Assembly: GCF_025699255.1 (NCBI RefSeq)
Contig: NZ_JAILWA010000001.1
Span: 62,001-126,000, forward strand
Direction: 5' to 3'
From: Nitrosopumilus sp.
GTDB lineage: Archaea > Thermoproteota > Nitrososphaeria > Nitrososphaerales > Nitrosopumilaceae
DNA length: 64,000 nucleotides
Under the pieces are notes generated by a model that was given only the letters and a program-made list of their open reading frames with translations, searched no databases and was not told the origin of the DNA. Every line of letters starts with the position of its first letter. The stretch's first letter is position 1. This document shows, piece after piece, positions 24,592 through 34,185 of this stretch. The position numbers and the translations under genes were made by a program.

Positions 24592-25128
24592 TCAGATCTT
24601 CCAAGGAATATCGGGGATGTTTTTTCGGCGATTAATCAACCTGCCAATTACAAAAAATAAATCAGATAATCGATTTAGATATTTAATACAATTAGCATTA
24701 ATTTCATCTTTTTCACTTAATTGAACTGTTTGAGATTCTGCTCGTCTAATCACAGTTCTGACATAATGCAGTTGAGCAGCAGATGGATCCCCTCCTGGCA
24801 AAATAAAGTTTTTCAAGGTAGGTAATTCTGATTCAAATTGATCAATGTATTGTTCTAATTTTTCAACCATGGATAATGAAACTCGATTCTGGACATCATT
24901 GAGATTGGGATTAGATAAATCCGCACCCACCAAAAACAAATCATTTTGAATTTGAGTTAAAATCGATGCAATGTCTTTATCCAAAGGATTTGTTAATACG
25001 ATACCTAATGCAGCATTTGCCTCATCAACAGTACCATAAGACAGTATTCTTGGGTGAGATTTTGAAATTCGAAGATTTCCTTGCAGACTTGTATTGCCAT
25101 CATCACCTGTTTTAGTATATATTTTCAT
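24592..25128 (-). CDS. pduO: ATP:cob(I)alamin adenosyltransferase (PduO type)
   Basis: 178 residues from ATG 25128, chosen because the family begins MKIYTKTGDDGNTSL; a longer frame from 25176 adds an unrelated 16 residues. Seen: SYGTVDEANAALG, the ATP/cobalamin region YVRTVIRRAESQTVQ, and LNRLSDLFFVIGRLIN. It attaches the adenosyl group to cob(I)alamin, needed by methylmalonyl-CoA mutase, an enzyme of the 3-hydroxypropionate/4-hydroxybutyrate cycle used by these archaea. CbtAB, the putative cobalt uptake pair, is also in this window. Confidence 0.93.
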   Translation of the reverse strand: MKIYTKTGDDGNTSLQGNLRISKSHPRILSYGTVDEANAALGIVLTNPLDKDIASILTQIQNDLFLVGADLSNPNLNDVQNRVSLSMVEKLEQYIDQFESELPTLKNFILPGGDPSAAQLHYVRTVIRRAESQTVQLSEKDEINANCIKYLNRLSDLFFVIGRLINRRKNIPDIPWKI

Positions 25129-25213
25129 TAACTTCACATTCTTGAAATAACTATTATGTGATTCGAAATCATTCAATATGAAAATTCATTAGTAGATTAC
25201 TTAATGCCATAAT

Positions 25214-25741
25214 ATGATAACAAATTTTTTCAAGACTGCAGTAAACCTAAAAGATATTCAAAGACAAGGATGGATTGAGAAACTATCAATCCATAATCCC
25301 GAATCAGTTGCAGATCATTCGTATTCTATGGCAATAATGGGCATGGTGTTATCAGATATGGAAAATATGAATTCAGAAAAAGTACTTAAAATGATACTTC
25401 TTCATGATTTGGCAGAATCTATTATTGGAGATTTTACTCCTGAACAAATTATCTCGAATGTAAAAAAAGAATTAGAAGAAAAGACTTTTTTAAAAATTTT
25501 AGATGATTTGCCAAATTCTCTTAAAGCACAGTATAGAGACATTTGGAATGAATTTCAAAATCACAATACCGAAGAATCAAAATTTGTACATCAAATAGAC
25601 AGATTGGAAATGGCTTTACAAGCAAAGACATATCAAAAAACCCAACACAAAGATGTATCTGTATTTTTAAAAACAGCAGAAAACGACATCATACATCCTA
25701 AACTAAAAGAATTATTTAGAAAGATCATTAAAGATGAATAA
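25214..25741 (+). CDS. HD-domain hydrolase (YfbR/HDDC2-like)
   Basis: 175 residues. The H...HD...D metal set is visible: ADHSYSMAIMG, LLHDLAESIIGDFTPEQI and FVHQIDRLEMALQAKTYQ. This pattern and length match HDDC2/YfbR 5'-deoxynucleotidases, which remove phosphate from dNMPs. Substrate not proven. Followed 3 bases later by a small helical gene, likely the same operon. Confidence 0.85.
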   Translation: MITNFFKTAVNLKDIQRQGWIEKLSIHNPESVADHSYSMAIMGMVLSDMENMNSEKVLKMILLHDLAESIIGDFTPEQIISNVKKELEEKTFLKILDDLPNSLKAQYRDIWNEFQNHNTEESKFVHQIDRLEMALQAKTYQKTQHKDVSVFLKTAENDIIHPKLKELFRKIIKDE

Positions 25742-25744
25742 AGC

Positions 25745-25963
25745 ATGTCTGAAAAAGATGAATTAATTGAGGCACAAAAACAAGTAATTGGGATACTATT
25801 TGAAGTGATTAAAAGATTACAAGCAAATAATGATCTAGACAAGGAATATTTTCAAATAATTTCCAAAGACAACAAAGATGAAAAAAGAATCAAAGAGATT
25901 TTAGATGAAAGAACAGAGAATGCAAAAATTGTAGGCAGACTCTTAGAGAAACTTGAAATTTAG
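25745..25963 (+). CDS. Small coiled-coil hypothetical protein
   Basis: 72 residues, charged and helical throughout (KDELIEAQKQVIGILFEVIK, KRIKEILDERTENAKIVGRL). Unrecognised. Its position 3 bases after the HD gene suggests it is translated with it. Overlaps the convergent gene by 4 bases. Confidence 0.6.
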   Translation: MSEKDELIEAQKQVIGILFEVIKRLQANNDLDKEYFQIISKDNKDEKRIKEILDERTENAKIVGRLLEKLEI

Positions 25964-26259
25964 TGTCCACAACTACAGTCATCATCAGATATGACTCGTA
26001 GATGAGCTGTTTGCATATACTTGTCTTGAACATAATTTGCTAAATTTACAATTCTTATACGTGGTTCTTTGGTTATCCAATTTCCTTCATTTTCAAACCA
26101 AAACTCAATTTCATCAAGATCATATCGTTCATTTTGCTCGACAAGATTTTTGAAAATTATTTTTATTTCCTCAATTTCAGACTCGGACAACTTTGATTTG
26201 TCTTCAACCATAGTGGTTATTTCATTTAATTTGATGATTACATTATTTGTAAGTGGCAC
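25960..26259 (-). CDS. Acidic hypothetical protein with C-terminal CSCGH
   Basis: 99 residues. A helical N-terminal half (KLSESEIEEIKIIFKNLVEQ), then DLDEIEFWFENEGNW and a strand RIRIVNLANYVQDKY, ending DDDCSCGH with two Cys and a His that could hold metal. Unrecognised. Convergent with the HD operon. Confidence 0.6.
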   Translation of the reverse strand: MPLTNNVIIKLNEITTMVEDKSKLSESEIEEIKIIFKNLVEQNERYDLDEIEFWFENEGNWITKEPRIRIVNLANYVQDKYMQTAHLRVISDDDCSCGH

Positions 26260-26332
26260 ATTTCTTTACATTTAGGATTCTATAACAATCTTTAGAAGTA
26301 AAATTGTTATATCATCCAAAAGATTTGAAAAT

Positions 26333-26680
26333 ATGCAATATTTTCAGGCTTTAAAATTAGGACAAAAGAGAGTGGCAGAAGCAAGAGAATATCTCAATAC
26401 ATTAACGGATGGAAAAGCCATGCCTGCATTAGCTCTTGTCGATACCAAATCTAACGTGTGGAATCCAGTAGGTGAAGAGAATTTGTATGCATTTGTAGAT
26501 GAATCAGCAGGATTTGTGCTTACAGACAATAGTGGTTATATTTTAGCACTTGTTGACAAAACAGGTTCTTCAAAAACTATCGTACAAGGAGTGACAAAAC
26601 AGCAAAAAGAAAAACTTGAAAAAGCATTTCAAAACGACAATATTCCAAAATTTGAAGGTAAAGTAATTTTACCTGTCTAA
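26333..26680 (+). CDS. Hypothetical beta-rich protein
   Basis: 115 residues. Helical start (YFQALKLGQKRVAEAREYLN) followed by alternating strands (ALALVDTKSNVWNPVGEENL, GYILALVDKTGSSKTIVQGV) and a final helix. Soluble, no Cys. Unrecognised. 45 bases before the LOR/SDH gene, same strand. Confidence 0.6.
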   Translation: MQYFQALKLGQKRVAEAREYLNTLTDGKAMPALALVDTKSNVWNPVGEENLYAFVDESAGFVLTDNSGYILALVDKTGSSKTIVQGVTKQQKEKLEKAFQNDNIPKFEGKVILPV

Positions 26681-26725
26681 TCTTAAAACGTAAGCTTTAG
26701 TTATGATGCGTTATAGAATAATAAA

Positions 26726-27949
26726 ATGAAGAAATTTTCTCAAGAAATTGAGGTAGGAGGCCATTTGATTGACTCTTCAATTTTGACCAAGATTTTTGAT
26801 AAAATAATGGACTTGAAGGGGGAATTTGAAGTAGAAGAAATAGAAATAGGTAAAAAGAAAAAGGATGAATCTTTTGCCAGACTATCAGTTACAGGAAAAA
26901 ATCAAAAACATTTAGATGAAATTTTAGAAACCATATATCGTTTAGGTGCAGTTTCAAAAATTCAACAGCAAATTACTTTGAAAAAATCACCAAAAAATTA
27001 TGTGATGCCAGACAATTTTTACAGTACTACCAATAATCACACTAGTGTTTTTCATAAAGGAAAATGGATTACTGTAGAAAATATGATGATGGACAAATGT
27101 ATTGTTGTCAAAGGCGATAGAGCTTTTTGTGTTCCAGTTAGAGATGTGAAAAAAAATGATCAAATTATTGTGGGGGAGAAAGGAATCAAAATCACCCCTC
27201 CTGAGAGACCTCGAGAAGGAGTAAATGTTTTTGAATTTATGGGAAGTTCAAGCTCTAGTGAGAGACCAACACAACATATTGCTAAAAAAGTTGCTGATGA
27301 TATTTACAATACCAAAAAGAATGGCGGGAAGATTGTGATTGTGGGAGGACCAGCAATTGTCCATACAGGAGCTGATGATGCAGTTTCAGAATTAATCAGG
27401 TCTGGTTATATAGACGGAGTATTAGCAGGCAATGCCTTGGCAGTCCATGATATTGAATATGCCACATTAGGCACTTCATTAGGAATGAATGTTCATGATG
27501 CGACTCTTGCATTTCACGGTCACAGAAATCATATGGATACAATCAATGCAGTATTCAAGGCAGGTTCAATTGCAAACATGGTAAAAACTAAAAAATTAAC
27601 CAAAGGCATAATGTATGAATGTGTAAAAAACAAGGTTCCATTTGTTTTGGCAGGATCAATTAGAGATGATGGCCCCCTGCCCGATGTAATAACAGATGTT
27701 GCTCAAGCTCAGAGAGAATACAAAAAAGTTCTAAAAGATGCTAGCATGGTGATCATGATTTCTACAATGCTACATTCAATTGCTACAGGAAATATGTTAC
27801 CTGCAAACGTCAAAGTGATTGTAGTGGATATTAGTCAACCAACAGTAACTAAATTAATGGACAGAGGAACATGGCAAGCCTTGGGAATTGTGTCTGATGT
27901 AGGGGCATTTTTGCCCATGGTTGCACAGCAAATTAGAAAAAAGAAATAA
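26726..27949 (+). CDS. LOR/SDH-family enzyme (TIGR00300), possible ornithine cyclodeaminase
   Basis: 407 residues, the family length. N-terminal alpha/beta domain (GGHLIDSSILTKIFDKIMDL), a middle with KGDRAFCVPVRDV, and a C-terminal Rossmann-like domain with VIVGGPAIVHTGADDAVSEL, YIDGVLAGNALAVHDIEYA and LAGSIRDDGPLPDVITD. This matches the archaeal LOR/SDH bifunctional-like family, some members of which deaminate and cyclise ornithine to proline. That activity would give this organism a proline route; here it is inferred from family only. Convergent with the KaiC-like gene, no gap between the stops. Confidence 0.85.
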   Translation: MKKFSQEIEVGGHLIDSSILTKIFDKIMDLKGEFEVEEIEIGKKKKDESFARLSVTGKNQKHLDEILETIYRLGAVSKIQQQITLKKSPKNYVMPDNFYSTTNNHTSVFHKGKWITVENMMMDKCIVVKGDRAFCVPVRDVKKNDQIIVGEKGIKITPPERPREGVNVFEFMGSSSSSERPTQHIAKKVADDIYNTKKNGGKIVIVGGPAIVHTGADDAVSELIRSGYIDGVLAGNALAVHDIEYATLGTSLGMNVHDATLAFHGHRNHMDTINAVFKAGSIANMVKTKKLTKGIMYECVKNKVPFVLAGSIRDDGPLPDVITDVAQAQREYKKVLKDASMVIMISTMLHSIATGNMLPANVKVIVVDISQPTVTKLMDRGTWQALGIVSDVGAFLPMVAQQIRKKK

Positions 27950-28687
27950 TCAAGGCATCAATCTAGGGTGTAGTAACTGTAACCCATCTGCATTAAGATC
28001 AATTGGATGGATTTGTTCACTATGTTTAATTCCACGCATTTTTGTTACTTGTATTGTTCTTTCCATAGTATCTTCAATTCTAGTATGACGTAATTGAATA
28101 ATACCAGATGTGACAAACCATTCTAAAGGTATTTCATCACTTTCAGAATATTCTGAAAGGATAATACTAGTTACTCCAAAATTTTCTAGTGCTTGAACCA
28201 TTCCTTGTAATCCTTGTCTCAGGTAAAATTTATCAGAATATTGCATTGCCAAGATTGTAATTGAGTCTATAACAACACGTTTAGCTTCTATTCGTTTAAT
28301 GCTACTCAACAGTAATTTTGTTAAATGTTCAAAAGGCAATTGTTCACCACGGAATAATGAATCATCCTTGGCAATCAACTCATCTTGAATTTTAAACGGT
28401 CTTGCATCAATCATTAGAATTTTATCTTGAGAGACTAAATTATCAAAATCCCAACCATATGATTTACAATCGTTTTTTACTTCTTCTATATTTTGAGACA
28501 TTGTAACATATATTCCAGATTCATCAAAATCCTTAGCACCAGAATAGAGATATTGTAGTCCAAAAGTTGTTTTACCACTTCCAGGAGGGCCAGAAACAGT
28601 AATGGTTCTTCCAGGTTTAAATCCCCCAGAAATAACAGAGTCCAATCCAGGAATACCTGTTTTCACTTTAGAATATGTCGAATCCAT
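27950..28687 (-). CDS. KaiC-like RecA-superfamily ATPase
   Basis: 245 residues. Starts GIPGLDSVISGGFKPGRTI, Walker A GPPGSGKTTFGLQYL, Walker B RVVIDSITILA, and the KaiC-type end KMRGIKHSEQIHPIDL. One KaiC domain, no HTH. The archaellum component ArlH is also of this superfamily, but the C-terminal KMRG..HS motif fits the KaiC/RAD55 group better. It is the last gene of the minus-strand arm of the pilus island, next to a TrmB regulator. Confidence 0.85.
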   Translation of the reverse strand: MDSTYSKVKTGIPGLDSVISGGFKPGRTITVSGPPGSGKTTFGLQYLYSGAKDFDESGIYVTMSQNIEEVKNDCKSYGWDFDNLVSQDKILMIDARPFKIQDELIAKDDSLFRGEQLPFEHLTKLLLSSIKRIEAKRVVIDSITILAMQYSDKFYLRQGLQGMVQALENFGVTSIILSEYSESDEIPLEWFVTSGIIQLRHTRIEDTMERTIQVTKMRGIKHSEQIHPIDLNADGLQLLHPRLMP

Positions 28688-28768
28688 ATGTACAAAGAAA
28701 TTAACGATAATTTTGTATATAAAGACGAAGACGAGTTTGATTCTAACAAATATTTTGTTATGAACTTA

Positions 28769-29620
28769 TTACAAGTGAATATTTTTTGAATTAGTCCATA
28801 AAGACTCAAAAAGTAATTTCATAGAATAAACCATTGATTTTGAATTAGTCCACATTGCAAATAACTCTTCAGATGAATTAGCATTTTTAGTAAAGAATAA
28901 CATTTCACCATTGTCTTTTAAAATAAAACACAGATGATTTTCTATATCTTTGCTTAATTTCTTAATGTTTTTTCTTTCCAAATCATCAAAAATGTAAGTG
29001 GTTTTATCAGAACATGCACTTAGTAATCTGAATGATTGTTTTGATTTTATGAATGATTCTAAGAAATCCCCATGATATAATTTCAGATAATCCTTTTCAG
29101 AACCTAAAATTAAAAATTCATCGTTGTAACTGTCAGTCATTTCAGTAATTTTTGAATGAATTTGATTTGCACCTTGCAACATTTGAAATTTTTCTTCAAC
29201 TTCATCATGAATTGAATCAAATGCGGGTATGTTGTCCCACAATTCAGACAACCCTTTTTCCATCTGTTCAAGGGATTTTACTCTTTCTTTTTCAGAATTT
29301 ACCAAAATCCAAATAGCTTTGTCTAAAGGTAGTGCTGTAAATTGAATTGGATGTTGGAAAGTTGCAGAAACTATTCCTTTGTTTTGTAATGCAGATAACA
29401 GATGATATGTTTCTGTTCGGGGTAATTTTAGTGCCTTGCATACTTCAGGGGCAGTTTTTGCACCATATTTTCCAAGATAAATGAAAACCTTACTTTGATT
29501 AGATGTTAATCCATATTGTAATAATTCAGTTTGAACCTTTTCAACAGATAATTTGTATTCATACATTTGTGAATCAGGAGTGGAATCAAATACGGATGTT
29601 TGTGTTGTGTTTTTTGCCAT
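28769..29620 (-). CDS. TrmB-like transcriptional regulator
   Basis: 283 residues. The N-terminal winged helix (about 30-100) reads LTSNQSKVFIYLGKYGAKTA then LKLPRTETYHLLSALQNKGI; a coiled segment and an alpha/beta effector domain follow (NDEFLILGSEKDYLKLYHGD). Clearly paralogous to the protein at 45540-46499 at the other end of the pilus island (LPRTETYHLLS versus IPRTETYHLLS). Role inferred: control of the pilus genes. Confidence 0.88.
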   Translation of the reverse strand: MAKNTTQTSVFDSTPDSQMYEYKLSVEKVQTELLQYGLTSNQSKVFIYLGKYGAKTAPEVCKALKLPRTETYHLLSALQNKGIVSATFQHPIQFTALPLDKAIWILVNSEKERVKSLEQMEKGLSELWDNIPAFDSIHDEVEEKFQMLQGANQIHSKITEMTDSYNDEFLILGSEKDYLKLYHGDFLESFIKSKQSFRLLSACSDKTTYIFDDLERKNIKKLSKDIENHLCFILKDNGEMLFFTKNANSSEELFAMWTNSKSMVYSMKLLFESLWTNSKNIHL

Positions 29621-29749
29621 GTTTTTTCAGGATCCTCTGTTAGAAAACACTAGACTAAATTCTTGCATAGCTAAATTTGTTAGATCGGATTGATCGTTTT
29701 TGTCCATTTTTAGATGAAATTGTTGAGCATATTTAGGCATGAATAGTCA

Positions 29750-30361
29750 TTAAACTCCAATTTTTATCATATTGTCAACAGGAATTGCTTTACCTGAGTA
29801 GATCGACTTTAAAGTAAAATTCTCTCTCATACCAGATGATTTTAAGAAAGTTATTTCTAAAATTCCTTCTTTTCCTCTAAATGCAACACAGCCCATATCT
29901 TCTTTGAGTCCTTTCTCCATAACATTAGACAAAGTAGATAATGTTCTTTGAAGGTTTTCCAGTTTTGCTTTTAACTCATCAACTGCTTTAAAGTATAATT
30001 CCAATTCTCCCTTGAGGCCTATTCCATTATACACTAAAATTTCATTTAGATTATACCATTTATCGCTAATTCCTTTTTTTCCTTTTTTCTTTTTCTCAGG
30101 TTTTGTCTTGGTTTTCTTGTCATTTGCTTTTTTATCCTCTATTTTCTTATCGTCAGATTTTGATTTGGGAGGTTCGCCAGCTAATTTTGCTTTTAGAGCA
30201 ATAAAATCAGGATCATCTGCAGAAGATTCTTCATTAGAGCGGATTTTTTCTCCCAACATGTTTGAATATTCTTTGATTTGGAATTCTGTATCTTCTATTT
30301 CTTTTTCCAGATTAACTTTAAGAGAATTAACAGAGTTAAATCTCTCTATCAGAGATTTCAA
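29750..30361 (-). CDS. Coiled-coil hypothetical protein, pilus island
   Basis: 203 residues from TTG 30361, whose TTGA overlaps the upstream stop by 4 bases. An N-terminal coiled coil, a Lys/Asp-rich linker (about 65-100, DDKKIEDKKANDKKTKTKPE), a second coiled coil (FKAVDELKAKLENLQRTLST) and a C-terminal beta segment (CVAFRGKEGILEITFLKSSG). No membrane span. Unrecognised. Coupling to the next gene implies a joint product. Confidence 0.65.
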   Translation of the reverse strand: MKSLIERFNSVNSLKVNLEKEIEDTEFQIKEYSNMLGEKIRSNEESSADDPDFIALKAKLAGEPPKSKSDDKKIEDKKANDKKTKTKPEKKKKGKKGISDKWYNLNEILVYNGIGLKGELELYFKAVDELKAKLENLQRTLSTLSNVMEKGLKEDMGCVAFRGKEGILEITFLKSSGMRENFTLKSIYSGKAIPVDNMIKIGV

Positions 30362-30891
30362 GATTCTTCGTCTAGTGGAACTATAGATGGTAGATTTTCT
30401 TTGAGTTGAGATAATGTGCTTAGTTGTTTAGTGGCAGTTCTCAAGAAGGTAATTTTCTCAGTCAAATATGATTTCTGTTTTTGAATTAATTCCAATAATT
30501 GAGGAGTGACAAATTCTACGATGCTAGTAATGACTTCTGGAGGATAATCAGTGAATTTTTTAGTCTCTGTTTTTCCATTTGCTAGTTTAATAATTAATTT
30601 CAAATTTGGAAGCATTGTGATATTGCTATCGGATGGTAAGTTGAAAATTTCAGGATGTACATTTGTTGAAAATGATAAAAATTGAGTTATTACCTGTAAT
30701 GCATTGTGTAAATCATCAATGACATTTGTTTTTTGATCCTCTAGTTCATAAATTTGAAGCGATTCCTCCATCAGAGTATTTAGCTGTGTTAGAGTCTTTG
30801 CATTAATATCATTAGGTTCAATCGAAACTTGTTCAGGAGCTTCCTGTTGTTCAGGAGCTGTTGAATTATCTGTAGATTCTGCAGATTGCAA
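30358..30891 (-). CDS. Helical hypothetical protein, pilus island
   Basis: 177 residues from TTG 30891; an in-frame stop three codons upstream excludes a longer start. Gln/Glu/Pro-rich disordered N-terminus, then helices (LNTLMEESLQIYELEDQKTN, LEKLIQKQKSY-like stretches) and a short beta part (NITMLPNLKLIIKLANGKTE). Soluble. Unrecognised, translationally coupled to the following coiled-coil gene. Confidence 0.65.
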   Translation of the reverse strand: MQSAESTDNSTAPEQQEAPEQVSIEPNDINAKTLTQLNTLMEESLQIYELEDQKTNVIDDLHNALQVITQFLSFSTNVHPEIFNLPSDSNITMLPNLKLIIKLANGKTETKKFTDYPPEVITSIVEFVTPQLLELIQKQKSYLTEKITFLRTATKQLSTLSQLKENLPSIVPLDEES

Positions 30892-30965
30892 TGACTTTCA
30901 GATGCCAAAAGATCACATTAAAAGTTGTATGTACCACAATGTTACAGATCTGTAATGGAGCCTGA

Positions 30966-33641
30966 TTATGGATTCCCGTAAATATGTATCAGCCCAAGAT
31001 CTATGGTTTTTTTGAACGTTTCTCCAGATTCATCATACCCTTGGAGATACAATGCACCATCATAATCCCCTGTTGGAACTGTATTTTCAGCTTTTGGAGC
31101 AGAGTCAGGAGACGGAGGGGATTGTAGTTGATAGAAATCAATTTCGGCATAATATTCAGCAGGTATGTATATGCTATCTTGATATGGAGTTATTTCAGAA
31201 TAATCCGCAATAGGAGTTGGTTGAGTAGTTGCATTCACAGTATATGGGACTGCAGCATATGAAGTTAAACCATCATTGGAAGTCAGGACCAGTCTTGTTC
31301 CAGCATAAACAAACCAAATTCCACCAGGGCCTTCATTATATGCCAAATAATTTATTTCCTCATCATATGAAAAAGATAGAAACGTAGGCCAACGTGGGGT
31401 TGGTGGAGGCGTTTGAAAGAATGAGGGGCCATCAGGAACATTAAAGAAACCTCCAAAATCATTATCAAATGTTATGTTGATAGGTAAATTTGATTCGTCT
31501 TCATCTTTCCAATCAAGAATTATTTTGATGCGATCACCTATATCAAAATCTATTACACTTGTTGAGGCCGCTGTCATATTTGCCTGCGAATATTTTAATT
31601 CAGAATCTTCATCATTGTCAGTGAAATTGTGGGTTTGAAGACTCAACCAATTGGTAGGATCCGAATCATCTTGATTTATGGTTGGATCATGAAATGGTAA
31701 CACTATTTTTTTCTCAAGTACAACATCTTCAATCCAAACCCCGTCTTCATCGGTACGTTCAACGGTCATGTATAACCGCGTACCGTTGTTACCATAGTTT
31801 GTGTAATACAAATCATTAACTTGATCAGCATCTAATGCAGCATTATCCCAAAACAGATAAGAAGCAATGTCGGCTTTCGCATCAGGTTCACCATCGCTAT
31901 TTTTTGCAAAAATTGCATTAAAATCTGGATCTACACTTGAATCACCAGAATATGTATCAGTATCAGAAACAACGAGTGTCCCATTAATGTATAGTTTACA
32001 TGACCAAGCGGCATCCCTAACACCTACAATGTGAATCCATTCGTTAGTATCATAAGCAGTTGGAGTTACACAATCTACAATCTTATTGTGACGATCAGGA
32101 GAATATTTGAATTCTATTTCTCCACCAGTTCCAACAAATAGACCAAATATGTCTTCATCTGAGCCATCTGAATCAGGACAATCATTACCTGGATCATAAC
32201 AAGGATCCTCTCCAAAAGCTACTAGAGGTTGTCCTCTTACATCAGCTCCTAGGTTTTCACTAATATCTGGAATTCTCACCCAAACAGCAATTGTGTCAGG
32301 AGCATAATTTTGTTCTACATTGTCAAATTCCCCATCATCTTGAAACCACTGATCTCCGTAAGTATCAGGATCAGACCTAAAGTAATTATCTCCATGAGGC
32401 CCGCCACCAGAATCAAAATCTCCTGAAAAACGTGGGTCTCCTTCTTCTTCTTTCATCCCTTTATCGTTATCAACTGTTCCCATCACATCACAAATTCTTT
32501 GACCATTTCCACAATCCTTAGAGTCCATCATAAATGCAAAAGTAGGTTCTGGAAAACCCAGAGGCACTGCATTAGAAAAATAATTCAAAGATGCATTAAA
32601 AGTTCCAATGGGTAATGATGTTGATGCAGTCATAGGTGCAGAAATAAATTCCAATGTGTTTCCATTGGGAGACAGGGTAAGTCCTGCAGAGTTTGGAGAT
32701 GAGCCATCCATGCCATATTCAGCATTAGGAGTTAGTGATGTATCAATATGAAAAAACAGTACATCAGTCAAAACAGAATCAGATTCAGTTAATCCTAAAG
32801 ATGTAAGTGCAGAACCTGCATCAGTTGCAATTGGAACTTCTTTGATAGATACAGATGTAGTTGCAAAATTTCCAGTATTTGCATTTGTCAGGGTAGCATT
32901 GAAAATCTGTTTATCGCCAACAGTATCGCCTGTTAATTCATAGGAATAGGTGAAAATTGCCACTTCGCCTGGGCCCAATGAATCATATGAAGTAGGGATT
33001 GGCCCTGAAATTAGTGAGTTTGACAGTCCTGCAGATGTTTCAACGAGGTCTTGTTCTGAAACATCCATCACAGGAACCAAATTATACAAATAATTTCCAT
33101 TGGACATGTTGTTTACAACTGTAAACAGGAGGGTAGACTCGAAGGTACTAGGAATTACTGAAGGATTTGGAGTCAAGCTCATGTAAACATTTTCATCAGC
33201 AAGAGAATTAACATAAAAAGAATTTATTTCGCCTCTAGATGAGACAACTTTCATGTTGTATCCTTTATCTACATCCATTGTAAAATCAACTAGACTGCTA
33301 AGATCAGCAGTATTGCCAGGTGCAATCTCTGCATCTAAATCAAATTTTTGAACTACGTCGTTTACTCCTTGCTCATCAATATACAGTGTAGTAATTTTTA
33401 CAGGTATTTCCCCAGTGTTTTTAATAATCCCATCTAATTTGTCAGATGCAGTAATATCAATTGAAGATATTTCAAATGCTTCAGATTGTTTATCTCTCTG
33501 TCTTGATTCCTCTACAATTAATGATTGAGAGTAATTACCCATCACATCCAAACTGTACGAAACATAAGACAGTGCACCAACAACCACTGCAACTAAAAAT
33601 ACAGTTCCAACTACAGCACTTAGACCTCTGTGAGATGTCAT
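30966..33641 (-). CDS. Giant pilin-like surface protein with LamG-like domain
   Basis: 891 residues. The N-terminus is a type IV pilin/archaellin signal: SHR then GLSAVVGTVFLVAVVVGALS, with predicted cleavage after Arg5. Beyond the hydrophobic helix come Ig/beta-sandwich segments, then a LamG/concanavalin-like module (about 425-615, with DTIAVWVRIPDISEN, WIHIVGVRD, KLYINGTLVVSD and calcium-type Asp-rich loops), and a C-terminal beta region. Pilins are normally 100-250 residues, so this is likely an adhesive minor or tip pilin. The stop of the smaller pilin-like gene overlaps its ATG by 4 bases. Confidence 0.82.
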   Translation of the reverse strand: MTSHRGLSAVVGTVFLVAVVVGALSYVSYSLDVMGNYSQSLIVEESRQRDKQSEAFEISSIDITASDKLDGIIKNTGEIPVKITTLYIDEQGVNDVVQKFDLDAEIAPGNTADLSSLVDFTMDVDKGYNMKVVSSRGEINSFYVNSLADENVYMSLTPNPSVIPSTFESTLLFTVVNNMSNGNYLYNLVPVMDVSEQDLVETSAGLSNSLISGPIPTSYDSLGPGEVAIFTYSYELTGDTVGDKQIFNATLTNANTGNFATTSVSIKEVPIATDAGSALTSLGLTESDSVLTDVLFFHIDTSLTPNAEYGMDGSSPNSAGLTLSPNGNTLEFISAPMTASTSLPIGTFNASLNYFSNAVPLGFPEPTFAFMMDSKDCGNGQRICDVMGTVDNDKGMKEEEGDPRFSGDFDSGGGPHGDNYFRSDPDTYGDQWFQDDGEFDNVEQNYAPDTIAVWVRIPDISENLGADVRGQPLVAFGEDPCYDPGNDCPDSDGSDEDIFGLFVGTGGEIEFKYSPDRHNKIVDCVTPTAYDTNEWIHIVGVRDAAWSCKLYINGTLVVSDTDTYSGDSSVDPDFNAIFAKNSDGEPDAKADIASYLFWDNAALDADQVNDLYYTNYGNNGTRLYMTVERTDEDGVWIEDVVLEKKIVLPFHDPTINQDDSDPTNWLSLQTHNFTDNDEDSELKYSQANMTAASTSVIDFDIGDRIKIILDWKDEDESNLPINITFDNDFGGFFNVPDGPSFFQTPPPTPRWPTFLSFSYDEEINYLAYNEGPGGIWFVYAGTRLVLTSNDGLTSYAAVPYTVNATTQPTPIADYSEITPYQDSIYIPAEYYAEIDFYQLQSPPSPDSAPKAENTVPTGDYDGALYLQGYDESGETFKKTIDLGLIHIYGNP

Positions 33642-34168
33642 GGTGCAACCACCTGAGAAATGAATTGGTTGTCCCTATTTGTAAAAACAATCACATCAAG
33701 TTCATCTGATGATTGCCACGGATATGTTGCGTTTAATGAAAGAGATTCAGATTTTACAACACCGGCATCAGTATATGTATAGGTAAACGAAGTATTGTTA
33801 GTTCCAGTGACATTAGTGACCTGAATTGATGTAACATTTAATCCTAAAATTCCAACATTAGCTATCGTGACATTTAGATGGTTGGCAGTCATTATTCCTG
33901 AAGGAGTTGCAAACCAAATATTTTCAAAAATTAAATCTTCACGAATTTTATTCATTTGAGTATTAAACACCTCATCCATTTCTTGTTGTTGCTGAGAAAT
34001 ACTAGTTTGAGACCATCCAAGTAACATAACTCCTATTATGCTGACAGATGCCAAAAGAATTCCACTGGTAACAACATTTGCAATTCCTCTATGATGAGAA
34101 ATTCTAAACTTTACCGTGCATGTCTTGAAATTTTTATCGAGGTTAAAAGAAAACATATCTTTTATCAT
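33638..34168 (-). CDS. Minor pilin-like protein
   Basis: 176 residues. A 27-residue basic leader ends SHHR before GIANVVTSGILLASVSIIGV, the hydrophobic pilin helix; predicted cleavage is between R and G. The rest is a beta domain with several N-glycosylation sequons (NVT, NTS, NAT). Size and layout recall the DUF1628 pilin-like or ArlF/ArlG group. Translationally coupled (ATGA) to the 891-residue pilin-like gene, so the two may form a tip complex. Confidence 0.8.
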   Translation of the reverse strand: MIKDMFSFNLDKNFKTCTVKFRISHHRGIANVVTSGILLASVSIIGVMLLGWSQTSISQQQQEMDEVFNTQMNKIREDLIFENIWFATPSGIMTANHLNVTIANVGILGLNVTSIQVTNVTGTNNTSFTYTYTDAGVVKSESLSLNATYPWQSSDELDVIVFTNRDNQFISQVVAP

Positions 34169-34185
34169 TTTAGCAGTATGTGAGT

